This document shows, one piece after another, positions 1-7,708 of a DNA stretch of 64,000 bases. The notes under the pieces are model-generated. The model did not search any database, was not told the origin of the DNA, and saw only the letters and a list, made by a program, of their open reading frames with translations. Each line of letters begins with the position of its first letter. Within the stretch, counting starts at the first letter, position 1. Where the stretch lies: positions 1 to 64,000 of the forward strand of contig NZ_FWZT01000015.1 of assembly GCF_900177345.1 (NCBI RefSeq), written 5' to 3'. The stretch comes from Pseudobacteriovorax antillogorgiicola (GTDB taxonomy: Bacteria; Bdellovibrionota_B; Oligoflexia; Oligoflexales; Oligoflexaceae). The position numbers and the translations under genes are program-made.

Positions 1-1605
1 GTTCCAGCCATAAGCTTTGAAGATAAGATGGCCAATGTTGCCGCTGTGACCAGCGCAGACGAAAAGCAGATGGCCTCTTTTAAGACAAAGATCGAAGAGC
101 TCACCCGCTCAAAGGCGGCCCTATTTAGAGCGGGAGAAATCGCTGATGCTGGGGCCTTTCTTGGGATGGCTGGCTTTAGTCCTGAAAAGATCAATGCCTC
201 TATCAAAGGTGTCTTAGACCTCGCCGCGGCCGGTAGGATGGAGCTCGCCCAGACAGCTGAAATATCGTCAAACATTCTTTCAGGCTTCAGCCTTCCTGCT
301 GAAGAGATGGCGCGAGCAGCGAATACCCTATCGGCGACGATGACCTCATCCAACGTTGACCTAGAGATGCTGGGCGAGACCATGAAGTATGTGGCGCCCA
401 TTGGCTCTACCGTCTCGGCCTCCCTTGAAGAAGTGGCTGCGGCGGCAGGCCTTTTAGGAGACGTTGGTATTCAGGGCTCTATGGCTGGTACCGCTCTTAG
501 GGCCATGACGACACGGCTTGCAGCACCGCCCAAGATGGCAAGAGAGGCCCTTGATATGCTGGGCGTCACAGCCAAAGACCTTGTGACGGGGGATCTTCGG
601 CCCATGGCTGATGTCCTTCAAGACATTTTCAAGAAGACTGAAGACATGGGAGATGGCGCCAAGCTTGGCTACATCAAAAAGATCTTTGGCGAGGAAGCTG
701 CAGCTGGAGCTTCAGAACTTATAAAACAGGCTGGCCGGGGACAGCTTCAAGAAAAGATTGCCGTCCTTGAGCTTGCGCCAGCCTATCGGCAGCTCATCCG
801 TGAGCTTAAAAATCTAGGTCCTGAGTTAGCCGATGCCATGACGATAGATCAGGGGGCCTCTGGAAAGAAGTTAATTTCTGGCTTCATCGAAGGACTAAGA
901 GGTCTTAATCGGAAACAGCTAGAGAAAAGGTTAAGTAAACTTGGCATCACCGACCAAGGGGCGATCGTTAAACTGACGAGCCGCTTTGAGGGTGAGGGGT
1001 TTGACGACTTTCTAGGAGAGCTAGATAAGGTCAAGTCGGCAGAAGACCTTGCGATTGAGAGGAACGGCAAGACAAGCCTTGCTCTAAAGCGGGTCGGGGT
1101 TGCTGCCAGCGAAACGGCGATTGCCATCGGATCGGTTTTCCTTCCGGCAATCGCTGAAATCGCAAGTAAAATTGCAGACACTGCCCTTGATCTAACACGG
1201 TTTGTGGAAAAAAACACCGAGCTTGTGAGGGCTCTAGGCATTGGCGCAGCAGCCTTTCTTAGTGCCAGGACTGCGGCTCTTGCTTACGAGATCGTAAAGC
1301 TCGGCCTTAAAAAGGCCATCCAAGGGGCAACCATCGCCCAACGGATCTTCAACGCTGCAAGTAGGGCTAATATATTCGGCGCCATCATCACGGGCATCGT
1401 CCTTGTCATCAGCTACTGGGATGAACTGAGCGAAATGATCGATAAGATTGCTGAGCAGCTGAAGGAGTTTTGGAACGAAAATATTGAGCTCATCAACTCG
1501 GTCGCAAATAAGCTCCTAGACCTCGCTCAATTCATCCCTGGGGGAGCTTTGCCATCAATATGCTTGGTCTTGACCAAGGAGTCGATCTTAGAATTCCCGA
1601 CCTAA
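1..1605 (+). CDS. Phage tail tape measure protein, 5' partial and frameshifted near its 3' end
   Basis: The reading frame is open from the first base, so the true start lies upstream of the window. The text (alternating Ala/Gly-rich helices, a repeated 'MAGTALRAM' style segment, hydrophobic helices around residues 365-385 and 445-460) fits the TP901/P2 tape measure family, which sets tail length and threads through the tail tube. It precedes gpU, gpX and gpD, the usual contractile-tail order. The frame stops at 1605 in an implausible tail (after 'PGGALPS'), while family-like C-terminal sequence continues in another frame from about 1546. A five-G run at 1540-1544 is the likely slip or deletion site. 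Function as a tail protein is confident; whether the gene still works is doubtful. Confidence 0.8.
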   Translation, partial: VPAISFEDKMANVAAVTSADEKQMASFKTKIEELTRSKAALFRAGEIADAGAFLGMAGFSPEKINASIKGVLDLAAAGRMELAQTAEISSNILSGFSLPAEEMARAANTLSATMTSSNVDLEMLGETMKYVAPIGSTVSASLEEVAAAAGLLGDVGIQGSMAGTALRAMTTRLAAPPKMAREALDMLGVTAKDLVTGDLRPMADVLQDIFKKTEDMGDGAKLGYIKKIFGEEAAAGASELIKQAGRGQLQEKIAVLELAPAYRQLIRELKNLGPELADAMTIDQGASGKKLISGFIEGLRGLNRKQLEKRLSKLGITDQGAIVKLTSRFEGEGFDDFLGELDKVKSAEDLAIERNGKTSLALKRVGVAASETAIAIGSVFLPAIAEIASKIADTALDLTRFVEKNTELVRALGIGAAAFLSARTAALAYEIVKLGLKKAIQGATIAQRIFNAASRANIFGAIITGIVLVISYWDELSEMIDKIAEQLKEFWNENIELINSVANKLLDLAQFIPGGALPSICLVLTKESILEFPT

Positions 1606-1760
1606 AGCCAAGGCAAAGCCAAGGCCCTGTCATCAATCAGACCATCAACGTGAATGAGGCTGAACGCCCGGAAGTCGCAGCAAGAAAGATCAAAGAAGAG
1701 ACCCTTAATCTTTTCAAGAACTCAGGCAACTATCCCCTCTTTGATCCGGTGGGGGTGTAG
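1546..1760 (+). pseudogene. C-terminal end of the tape measure protein, in the -1 frame
   Basis: This stretch continues the tape measure after the apparent frameshift. It reads through 'MLGLDQGVDL' and 'INQTINVNEAERPEVAARK', a soluble C-terminal tail of the type found in tape measure proteins, and ends one base before the gpU start. An ATG at 1560 would allow separate translation as 66 residues, but no Shine-Dalgarno sequence precedes it. I read it as the severed end of the upstream gene. A programmed -1 shift or a sequencing error in the G-run cannot be excluded. Confidence 0.65.
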
Positions 1761-2171
1761 ATGGCGCTTCCCATTATTAGAAAGACCTACCTTTTAAAGC
1801 TCGGCGACTTTGTTTTTGAGGCAGATACGGCACCCTTTTCAAAGCTCAGCCGGAGCAGCGATTTTCGCTGGAAGTCTCTTGAGATCTTTGGCGAAGCGCC
1901 CCGCTATCAATACCTAGGTCCCGGTGAGGATAGGTTCACTATTTCAGGCGCCTACTACCCCTTCCACAGAGGCGGCATGGAACCCATGGAGCGGCTTAGA
2001 GAAAAGGCAGGGATGGGAGAGCCACACCGCCTTATCTACACCAATAAGAAGGTAGGCGAGAATATGGGCCTTTGGATCATTCTATCCATCAAGGAAACGA
2101 GGACTCATTTTCTACCGGATGGCTCGCCGAGAAAGATTGAGTTTCAGATCGAGATCAAACGCTATGGCTAA
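1761..2171 (+). CDS. Phage tail protein gpU (P2 GpU family)
   Basis: The 136-residue protein matches the P2 gpU family in length and in its central 'FTISGAYYP' and 'WIILSIKETRTHFLPDG' segments. The family acts at the end of the tail tube in tail completion. The ATG follows the tape-measure stop directly, and the 3' end overlaps the next gene by 8 bases, so the module is translationally coupled. The sequence looks intact. Confidence 0.85.
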   Translation: MALPIIRKTYLLKLGDFVFEADTAPFSKLSRSSDFRWKSLEIFGEAPRYQYLGPGEDRFTISGAYYPFHRGGMEPMERLREKAGMGEPHRLIYTNKKVGENMGLWIILSIKETRTHFLPDGSPRKIEFQIEIKRYG

Positions 2172-2391
2172 GCTCTACCGCCTAAAAGACGGCGATGAGA
2201 TCGATGCCCTTATTTATGAGGAGTATGGCTTTACCGCGGGAGCCTTTGAAGAGGTCCTCCGCGCCAACCAAAAGATCTTAGGGCTTTTTCCCCGCGGCAG
2301 ATACGAGCTAGGCCAAGGGGTAGATTACCTTCTCCTTCCAGACCTTAAACAAGCAACTCAGAAGAAAAAGATTGTGAGGCTATTTACTTGA
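2164..2391 (+). CDS. Phage tail protein X (gpX family)
   Basis: This is a 75-residue protein with the pattern of the tail protein X family, a small LysM-like baseplate component: 'GDEIDALIYEEYGF' near the start and a hydrophobic 'LLLPDL' near the end. I chose the ATG at 2164, which overlaps the gpU stop (ATGGCTAA), over an earlier in-frame ATG at 2119 that would overlap gpU by 53 bases. Its TGA stop overlaps the TTG start of the next gene. Confidence 0.8.
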   Translation: MAKLYRLKDGDEIDALIYEEYGFTAGAFEEVLRANQKILGLFPRGRYELGQGVDYLLLPDLKQATQKKKIVRLFT

Positions 2392-3347
2392 AAGCAAGCT
2401 ACCGCATTGAATCGCCAAGGGGCGATATCACTCCAGAAATCAGATCACGGCTTATTGAGCTTACCATCACCGATGAATCAGGGGGCATGAGCGATGCCTG
2501 CTCCCTGGTCCTTTCGGATGAGCCAGAGCTTATCGAGCGGCCACGGGCTGGCGATACCCTTAAGGTGGCTCTTGGCTATGAAGAAGTCCTCATTGAGATG
2601 GGGCGGTTCACCCTAAAGCCTATCGAGGCTAAGGGCTATCCTAGTCAGCTTAAACTCACTGCCACAGCCATCGCTGGAGCAAAGAGCCTTCTTAGCAAAA
2701 AGGAGAGGTCTTGGAACAATCAAAGCATCGGCGATATAGCTCGCGAGATCGCAGCGGAGAATGGCCTTACGGCAGCGGTTTCAAGCTACTTTGATGGCAT
2801 AAAGATCAAACACATCGACCAGCATGAAAGTGATAGCTCATTTCTAAGCCGAATCGCTGAGATCTATGACGGGGTCTATAAGCCCTTTGAAGATAGGCTC
2901 ATCCTCATCAAAAAAGGGGAATCAGAAACGGCATCTGGCCGAAAGATCGAACCCATAACGATCAGCCGAGTCAAAGATTATTCGCTGAGCACTTCCACAG
3001 AAAAGGCTTATACGGGCGTTAAAGCCTTCTACTGGGATGAACGGCTAGCCGAACGAAAGGAAGTCCTTGAAGGGGCGGATGAGAGCGTCTTTGAAATCGA
3101 CTTTCTTATGACTGATAAGGCCATGGCAAAGAGTATTGCAGCCTCCAAACTAAAAAAGCTTGAGCGGGAAAGCTCAAGGCTAACCCTAACAGTGACAGGA
3201 AACCAAGAGCTTTTCGCTGAGCGAAAGGCTGAGATATCTGGCGTACGGCCTGATGTTGATGGCACCTGGCTCATTACAAAAGTAACCCACACGCTTAATG
3301 CGAGCGGATATATTTCTAAAGTCGAACTTGAAAGGACTAGCGAATGA
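2388..3347 (+). CDS. Phage late control protein D (gpD), baseplate hub
   Basis: The 319-residue product fits the gpD/VgrG-like hub family that forms the base of the contractile tail and carries the spike. Visible cues are a beta-rich N-terminal half with 'DTLKVALGYEEVLIEMGRF', a middle segment 'DIAREIAAENGL', and a C-terminal 'VDGTWLITKVTHTL' found near the end of this family. It starts with TTG overlapping the gpX stop and ends with an ATGA overlap into the collagen-like gene. No spike (gpV) or baseplate wedge gene follows, so the module is incomplete here. Confidence 0.85.
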   Translation: MKASYRIESPRGDITPEIRSRLIELTITDESGGMSDACSLVLSDEPELIERPRAGDTLKVALGYEEVLIEMGRFTLKPIEAKGYPSQLKLTATAIAGAKSLLSKKERSWNNQSIGDIAREIAAENGLTAAVSSYFDGIKIKHIDQHESDSSFLSRIAEIYDGVYKPFEDRLILIKKGESETASGRKIEPITISRVKDYSLSTSTEKAYTGVKAFYWDERLAERKEVLEGADESVFEIDFLMTDKAMAKSIAASKLKKLERESSRLTLTVTGNQELFAERKAEISGVRPDVDGTWLITKVTHTLNASGYISKVELERTSE

Positions 3348-4348
3348 AAAAACTAATTGGATTAACGCTGCTATCGACAGCAGCACTTGGAAGTGATTTT
3401 CCAAAAGACTCGGGCTACATCGAAGGAGGGAGAAGCCTTGGCGAGTACTCTGATATCGTCAACTACTATCCTGGCGAGGGGGTTGTAGTCAGGCGAAAGC
3501 CAAGCGACATGAGAGAATGCACAAATGGCGATGACTGCCCGGCTGTCGTGATCATTGATCCCGATACAGGCCGCATCAATCTACTGGGAGATGTGAACAT
3601 GCGCTCCCTTTACATCGGTGAAAGTCCCATCGTTAATAGCCAAGGGGATTGGCTTGGTAATATCGGAAACCTTAAAGGCGAGAAGGGCGACAAAGGCAAT
3701 ACTGGCCCCAAGGGAAATCCTGGACGTGATGCCGAGCCTTGTAAAGTACTCGCCGATCGCATTAGCTGCGGGACTACAGAGGTTTTACTCTCTTCCCTTA
3801 AGGGTCCCCAAGGGAAACAAGGTCCCAGAGGACCAGCCGGAGCTCAGGGACCACAAGGGCCAAAGGGAGAAAAGGGTGATAAAGGTGACACCGGAGCCAA
3901 AGGTGATCCCGGACCACAGGGCAAAGTAGGGCCCCAGGGACCAGCTGGACCAAGTGGTGGTGCCGGATCGAAAGGTCCGAAAGGTGACAAAGGTGATAGC
4001 TGCTACTTCGATATGTCAGCCCGAAAAATTAGATGTGGTTCCACTTCAATCAACCTTAGCGAGATCACGGGTCCCAAGGGTCCAAAAGGTGACAAGGGGG
4101 ATCCTGGAGCTCCAGGGTCGAAAGGACCAAAGGGTGCTCAAGGTCCTGCCGGTCCCACAGGCCCTAAAGGCGATAAGGGAGATAAAGGGGATAAAGGTGA
4201 CCAGGGCATTCCCGGCAAAAAGGGCGAGTGGGGTCTGCCCGGTAAAAAGGGTGATAAAGGGGATAAGGGTGACACTGGACCAGCCGGTGAAAGTTGTGTC
4301 CGAGGTCTTCGATTTATCCGAAATGTACCGAAGCTCTGGCTGATCTAG
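3344..4348 (+). CDS. Collagen-like Gly-X-Y repeat protein, probably 3'-truncated by frameshift
   Basis: The product begins with a signal-peptide-like segment (Lys-Lys, then a hydrophobic stretch to about residue 16). A non-repetitive head of about 90 residues follows, then three Gly-X-Y blocks at roughly residues 109-130, 148-220 and 242-320, rich in GPKGDKGD triplets. The blocks are separated by cysteine-bearing inserts of the form C-x(7-8)-I-x-C-G-[ST]-T. Bacterial collagen-like regions form trimeric stalks, often in phage tail fibres or surface appendages. The start overlaps the gpD stop (ATGA), tying it to the tail module. After 'GPAGESC' the frame runs into unrelated text and stops at 4348, while a cysteine-rich continuation lies in another frame. 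Confidence 0.8.
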   Translation: MKKLIGLTLLSTAALGSDFPKDSGYIEGGRSLGEYSDIVNYYPGEGVVVRRKPSDMRECTNGDDCPAVVIIDPDTGRINLLGDVNMRSLYIGESPIVNSQGDWLGNIGNLKGEKGDKGNTGPKGNPGRDAEPCKVLADRISCGTTEVLLSSLKGPQGKQGPRGPAGAQGPQGPKGEKGDKGDTGAKGDPGPQGKVGPQGPAGPSGGAGSKGPKGDKGDSCYFDMSARKIRCGSTSINLSEITGPKGPKGDKGDPGAPGSKGPKGAQGPAGPTGPKGDKGDKGDKGDQGIPGKKGEWGLPGKKGDKGDKGDTGPAGESCVRGLRFIRNVPKLWLI

Positions 4349-4605
4349 TTTCCCTAAAGGCCTATAAACAAGTTGGTTCTCCGACCACATGCATAGGAAG
4401 TACTGGCAAGATTAGATTCTTTTGTGGAGAAAGAGAGCAACTTCTCTGGGCATTCTGCGGATCGCAAAGCAGAAACTTCAAGCCCTTCTTGCTCACGGTC
4501 AGCTCCAATAGGAACTACGGCGAATGCTCATTCAGTGAATCTAGCCAATGTAGAAACGAAAGGCTTAGCATCGAGTATGTTTGCAGCCGAATCCCGGTTA
4601 AATGA
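4294..4605 (+). pseudogene. Out-of-frame cysteine-rich C-terminal end of the collagen-like protein
   Basis: In this frame the sequence contains 'CIGSTGKIRFFCG', the same C-x(5-8)-[KR]I-x(1-2)-C-G pattern as the cysteine inserts of the upstream collagen-like protein. It then runs about 60 further residues with several cysteines before a stop at 4603-4605. It most likely encodes the original C-terminal, possibly trimerising or receptor-binding, domain, now disconnected. The exact join lies between about 4285 and 4345 and may involve more than one indel, since a third frame also looks protein-like there. Confidence 0.5.
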
Positions 4606-4672
4606 TAAACAACTTCTTCTGAAAAATTACTAAACATGATATTGGGGCCCCAAAGGGTCCCTAGCCAGGAGT

Positions 4673-5062
4673 ATACCCATCGAAGAAAAACGTGAGAACT
4701 TAACTGATAACTTCAAGCTAGAAGAGATCTCGTGTCCGTGTGGCAACTGCGAAGCCAGAATTGATAACCGTTATTTGTTCAAGATGCAAGCCCTTCGCGA
4801 CATCATCGGCAAGCCCTTTAAGATCAATAGCTGGTTTCGCTGTCTGGCTTATAATAGAACCCTAGCTGGAAGCTCTCAAAAATCGCAGCACATCCTTGGT
4901 AAGGCGACCGACATTTCAACGCGGGGATGGTCTGATAATGAGATCATGAGTCTTATCTCTAAGGCTTATCTGTTGGGGTTTAAGGGGATAGGAATCTATC
5001 CGACTTTTGTTCATCTTGATTCGCGGGAGGGGGAATTTGGAATGTGGTGCGTAGGGAGCTAA
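4673..5062 (+). CDS. M15-family peptidase (phage endolysin-like), 5' end unresolved
   Basis: The frame is open from 4640 and reads 'LTDNFKLEEISCPCGNC', a typical N-terminus of M15A D-Ala-D-Ala carboxypeptidase domains. It then shows 'SQHILGKATDIS' (the SxHxxGxAxD zinc motif) and 'FVHLDSR' (the second His/Asp motif). The zinc ligands and catalytic region are therefore present, and the protein could cleave peptidoglycan stem peptides. No ATG or GTG precedes the conserved N-terminus in frame: an ATG at 4636 is in a different frame, and the first plausible in-frame codon is ATA at 4673 (TTG at 4775 would cut the domain). This suggests a lost start by indel. The gene follows the tail module on the same strand. 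Confidence 0.7.
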   Translation: MPIEEKRENLTDNFKLEEISCPCGNCEARIDNRYLFKMQALRDIIGKPFKINSWFRCLAYNRTLAGSSQKSQHILGKATDISTRGWSDNEIMSLISKAYLLGFKGIGIYPTFVHLDSREGEFGMWCVGS

Positions 5063-5074
5063 CTTAAGTCGTGT

Positions 5075-5140
5075 GAGCCGTGTGCTCAACCTACGGATCT
5101 GTAAGCAGTTTGAGCGGGCAACTTCTCATCCTGACCCAAC
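5075..5140 (+). ncRNA. Degenerate group II intron 3' end (domains V and VI remnant)
   Basis: The bases GAGCCGTG at 5075 and TACGGATC at 5092-5099 form the basal helix of a group II intron domain V, but the distal stem is shortened, giving 25 rather than 34 nucleotides. The following 40 bases align well with the domain VI region after the intact domain V at 18,660 (shared 'TCTGT-AGCAGTT-GAG' and 'CTGAC'). I read it as a decayed intron end. No reverse transcriptase frame adjoins it. Confidence 0.55.
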
Positions 5141-5210
5141 ATGCAAGTCCCATTAAGTTTCCAATAAGTTTCAAAATCAGTAAAAAAACTTATACCGCTG
5201 AACCACTAAG

Positions 5211-5226
5211 TTGATAAACTTATCAA
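5211..5226. promoter_or_regulatory. Inverted repeat upstream of the TonB-dependent receptor, possible operator
   Basis: TTGATAA-AC-TTATCAA is a perfect 7-bp dyad with a 2-base centre, 30 bases before the receptor start codon. Iron or cofactor repressors often bind such sites ahead of TonB-dependent receptors, but this is not a recognisable Fur box and the regulator is unknown. A GGAG ribosome site lies between it and the ATG. Confidence 0.4.
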
Positions 5227-5256
5227 TGTCACTCATCCTTCTTAGCGGAGCAGTCG

Positions 5257-7548
5257 ATGAAATACATCGCTTTGATAATAATACTTATCAACCCTCTAAA
5301 ATCTCTTGCCGATAGTGCATCTATAGACATGTCGTTGAGTGATATCCTTAGCCTTGAGGTCGAAACAGCTTCATCGAACAAAGAATCCATCATGGACGCA
5401 CCTGCGTCGATAATAGTTATTACTGAAGATGACATCATAAATCGAGGTTATGAAAACCTGATGGAGATACTATCTGATCTCCCTGGTTTCGATGTTATAG
5501 GAACATCTGCATGGGACATTGCCTACCAGCGTGGTTACAGAACCCCTTTTCTACAAAGAACCCTCGTCATGATTGATGGACAGACCATCAATAACCTATG
5601 GACACATAACCCCGATATAAATCATATTCTACCGATTGAAAGCTTTAGTAGAATTGAGATACTCTATGGTCCTACATCTGCAGTATACGGACCAAACGCA
5701 TTTCTTGGAATTATCAACTTTATAAGCAAAAAGCCCTCTAATCTCGCGCAGGGTGAACTAGAAAACTATGCAAAGATATCTTTTGGCACGAAAAACACCA
5801 ATATCCTAGATGCACGATCCTCTGGGAATCTGGGTACCATAGCCTACTCGATAGATGGTAAATACTATCGAAGTGAGGGCTTTGATTGGACTTGGGACGA
5901 AAAATCCTACACTGGCTTCTATGATAATAGAGACGTGTGGGGCCCGATTGTTGATCATCCGTCCAACTCTTTCACCGGCAATATTGGCGATAGCATCAAC
6001 CCTAAAGAGAATAAATATATCTCAATCGCCGTTGAGTCCGGTGGGTTTTCCATGGGTGTCGAATATAGAGATCGGCAACAGGCTTACGGACCATTTTACT
6101 CATCAGTAAAAGCACAAGCAAATACTCCTTGGGGAGGAGGGTCCTCTAGAATATTCACCAAGTATAACTTCACTGGCAGCAGCTTCAATTCGAAGACATT
6201 CCTTCAATACAGAGAAAGCTCAACATATGGAGACTGGGCTGAAGCATACTATCACCCGTCTCAAGAAGGAAGTGAAGACGCATATAAAGGCATAACGTTA
6301 ACTCACTGGAGATCCGATAGCTGGGCAGCTCTCTTAACTCAAGATTTCGAAACAAATCTTTCATCAAGCCTGACTTTACTAGGTGGAGTAAAAGTTGAGC
6401 GAAAGAACTTACAGAAAGCGTACATCATACCCGGTTACTGGTGCACCAACGATTCGGAAGGGAACCCGATACCAGCTGCAAACAACGGAACAAAAACAGT
6501 TCTTGGAGTTAATTGCGGTGATAGCGTTCAGTCAGCCGAGGACTCCGAAGTTGTTTCAACGCCAATCCCTGACCCTTGGACCCACTCCGGATCAAGTAAC
6601 CGAACATACACAACTGATGCTGGTATCTATGCACTCGCTATATATAAACCAAATGAAAACTGGACCTACAACACCGGAATTCGATATGACGAAAACACAT
6701 CCTATGGGGCTAGCACAAATCCAAGGTTTTCGGTGATCTATAAACCGGAGAAAACAATGGCAGTCAAATTTATTTTGGGTACGGCCTTTCAAGAACCTGC
6801 TCCTCTGCAGGTATATGGTGGCTGGAACGGTCGAGCAGGAAATGAAGATCTTAAACCAGAGAAAGTCCAGAATGCAGAACTCGTGCTCACTCACGTATTT
6901 GGTAAGGTATTCCATGAGGTAGGTTCGTTTTTCTCGACTTATAAAGATGTTGTCAAGGAAGAGGCAGAGAATGCGGGTGAAAGAGAGATTTTGGGGCTCG
7001 AATATAAGCTAAACTATTCTTTCTTAAGCCCCTTGTCTAGTAGAGAAGCGGAAGTCGATTTTAACTACACATATACGATTTCAAAGTCCAGCATTACCTA
7101 TGATCATGGCACTTTTGTCAAGGGTGATAACGCATCCACAGAAGAAGGGGCTGGTTGGGTCGACAGTGACAGTATGGTAGACCTTGGTGACATTGCTCCT
7201 CATAAGGCAAATATAATTTTGAACTTGCCTACTGCAAACCACTTCAACATGAATTATGCCTTAAACTTTGTTTCATCTAGAGACCTCTATTTGAGAAACC
7301 CGTTGAGGCGTGATAATGAAGAGCTTGAAGGCTATTTGAATTTCGATACAACACTTGCCTATAGACCCACCAAAGAGTACTCATTGACTTTAAAGGTGCA
7401 AAACGTTTTTGATAACGAATATTATCATCCAGGTGGTGAACAAGCTGACTCAGGAATCAATAGGAGCCAACCAGCCGCTGGCTTCAGAAACTCATTGATT
7501 CCACAAGCTAAAAGAACGTTTCTAGTTGGACTCAAGGCAAAATTCTGA
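5257..7548 (+). CDS. TonB-dependent outer-membrane receptor
   Basis: The 763-residue protein has a signal peptide (about residues 1-18), then 'LSDILSLEVETAS' and 'DAPASIIVITEDDI', the entry of a plug domain in the BtuB/CirA-like receptor group. The plug runs to about residue 165 ('ILYGPTSAVYGPNAFLGIINF'). A 22-strand-type barrel follows and ends in a terminal Phe. Such receptors take up metal chelates, cobalamin or other large substrates using TonB-ExbBD energy; the substrate cannot be read here. No TonB system or periplasmic binding protein is adjacent. The last 300 coding bases plus 23 downstream are duplicated exactly at 10,979-11,301. Confidence 0.9.
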   Translation: MKYIALIIILINPLKSLADSASIDMSLSDILSLEVETASSNKESIMDAPASIIVITEDDIINRGYENLMEILSDLPGFDVIGTSAWDIAYQRGYRTPFLQRTLVMIDGQTINNLWTHNPDINHILPIESFSRIEILYGPTSAVYGPNAFLGIINFISKKPSNLAQGELENYAKISFGTKNTNILDARSSGNLGTIAYSIDGKYYRSEGFDWTWDEKSYTGFYDNRDVWGPIVDHPSNSFTGNIGDSINPKENKYISIAVESGGFSMGVEYRDRQQAYGPFYSSVKAQANTPWGGGSSRIFTKYNFTGSSFNSKTFLQYRESSTYGDWAEAYYHPSQEGSEDAYKGITLTHWRSDSWAALLTQDFETNLSSSLTLLGGVKVERKNLQKAYIIPGYWCTNDSEGNPIPAANNGTKTVLGVNCGDSVQSAEDSEVVSTPIPDPWTHSGSSNRTYTTDAGIYALAIYKPNENWTYNTGIRYDENTSYGASTNPRFSVIYKPEKTMAVKFILGTAFQEPAPLQVYGGWNGRAGNEDLKPEKVQNAELVLTHVFGKVFHEVGSFFSTYKDVVKEEAENAGEREILGLEYKLNYSFLSPLSSREAEVDFNYTYTISKSSITYDHGTFVKGDNASTEEGAGWVDSDSMVDLGDIAPHKANIILNLPTANHFNMNYALNFVSSRDLYLRNPLRRDNEELEGYLNFDTTLAYRPTKEYSLTLKVQNVFDNEYYHPGGEQADSGINRSQPAAGFRNSLIPQAKRTFLVGLKAKF

Positions 7549-7571
7549 TTTCGATCAAAATCGAACATTAA
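7249..7571 (+). repeat. 323-bp direct repeat, copy A (inside the receptor gene)
   Basis: This segment covers the last 99 codons of the TonB-dependent receptor, its stop, and 23 bases beyond. It matches 10,979-11,301 base for base at a constant offset of 3,730, diverging at 7572 (C versus G). Perfect identity implies a recent event or ongoing exchange. Confidence 0.95.
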
Positions 7572-7585
7572 CTTTAATGCATGAT

Positions 7586-7612
7586 GAACGAGTGAGAAAC
7601 TCACTCTTCGTT
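7586..7612 (+). terminator. Hairpin after the TonB-dependent receptor, possible terminator
   Basis: AACGA-GTGAG-AAA-CTCAC-TCT-TCGTT folds into a two-part stem with a small bulge, 37 bases after the receptor stop. No clear T-run follows, so termination is likely but not certain. The hairpin lies just outside the duplicated 323 bp. Confidence 0.4.
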
Positions 7613-7708
7613 AAATCGATGTTTCTCAGGCATGCTTCAACTAGCAACTATGACATCTTATTCAGGCAGTTATGGGACCTCATCTAAGTAAATCATAAAG
7701 TAGTAGTA

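Noticed and set aside
3618-4390. Long frames overlapping the collagen-like gene in other frames and on the minus strand
   Set aside because: They arise from the low-complexity Gly-X-Y repeats, which leave all frames open.
1-5062. Complete functional prophage or tailocin
   Set aside because: Only part of the tail is in view, no spike or baseplate wedge genes follow gpD, and three genes appear damaged.
5211-5226. Fur box upstream of the TonB-dependent receptor
   Set aside because: The dyad does not match the GATAATGATAATCATTATC pattern, so no specific regulator is assigned.
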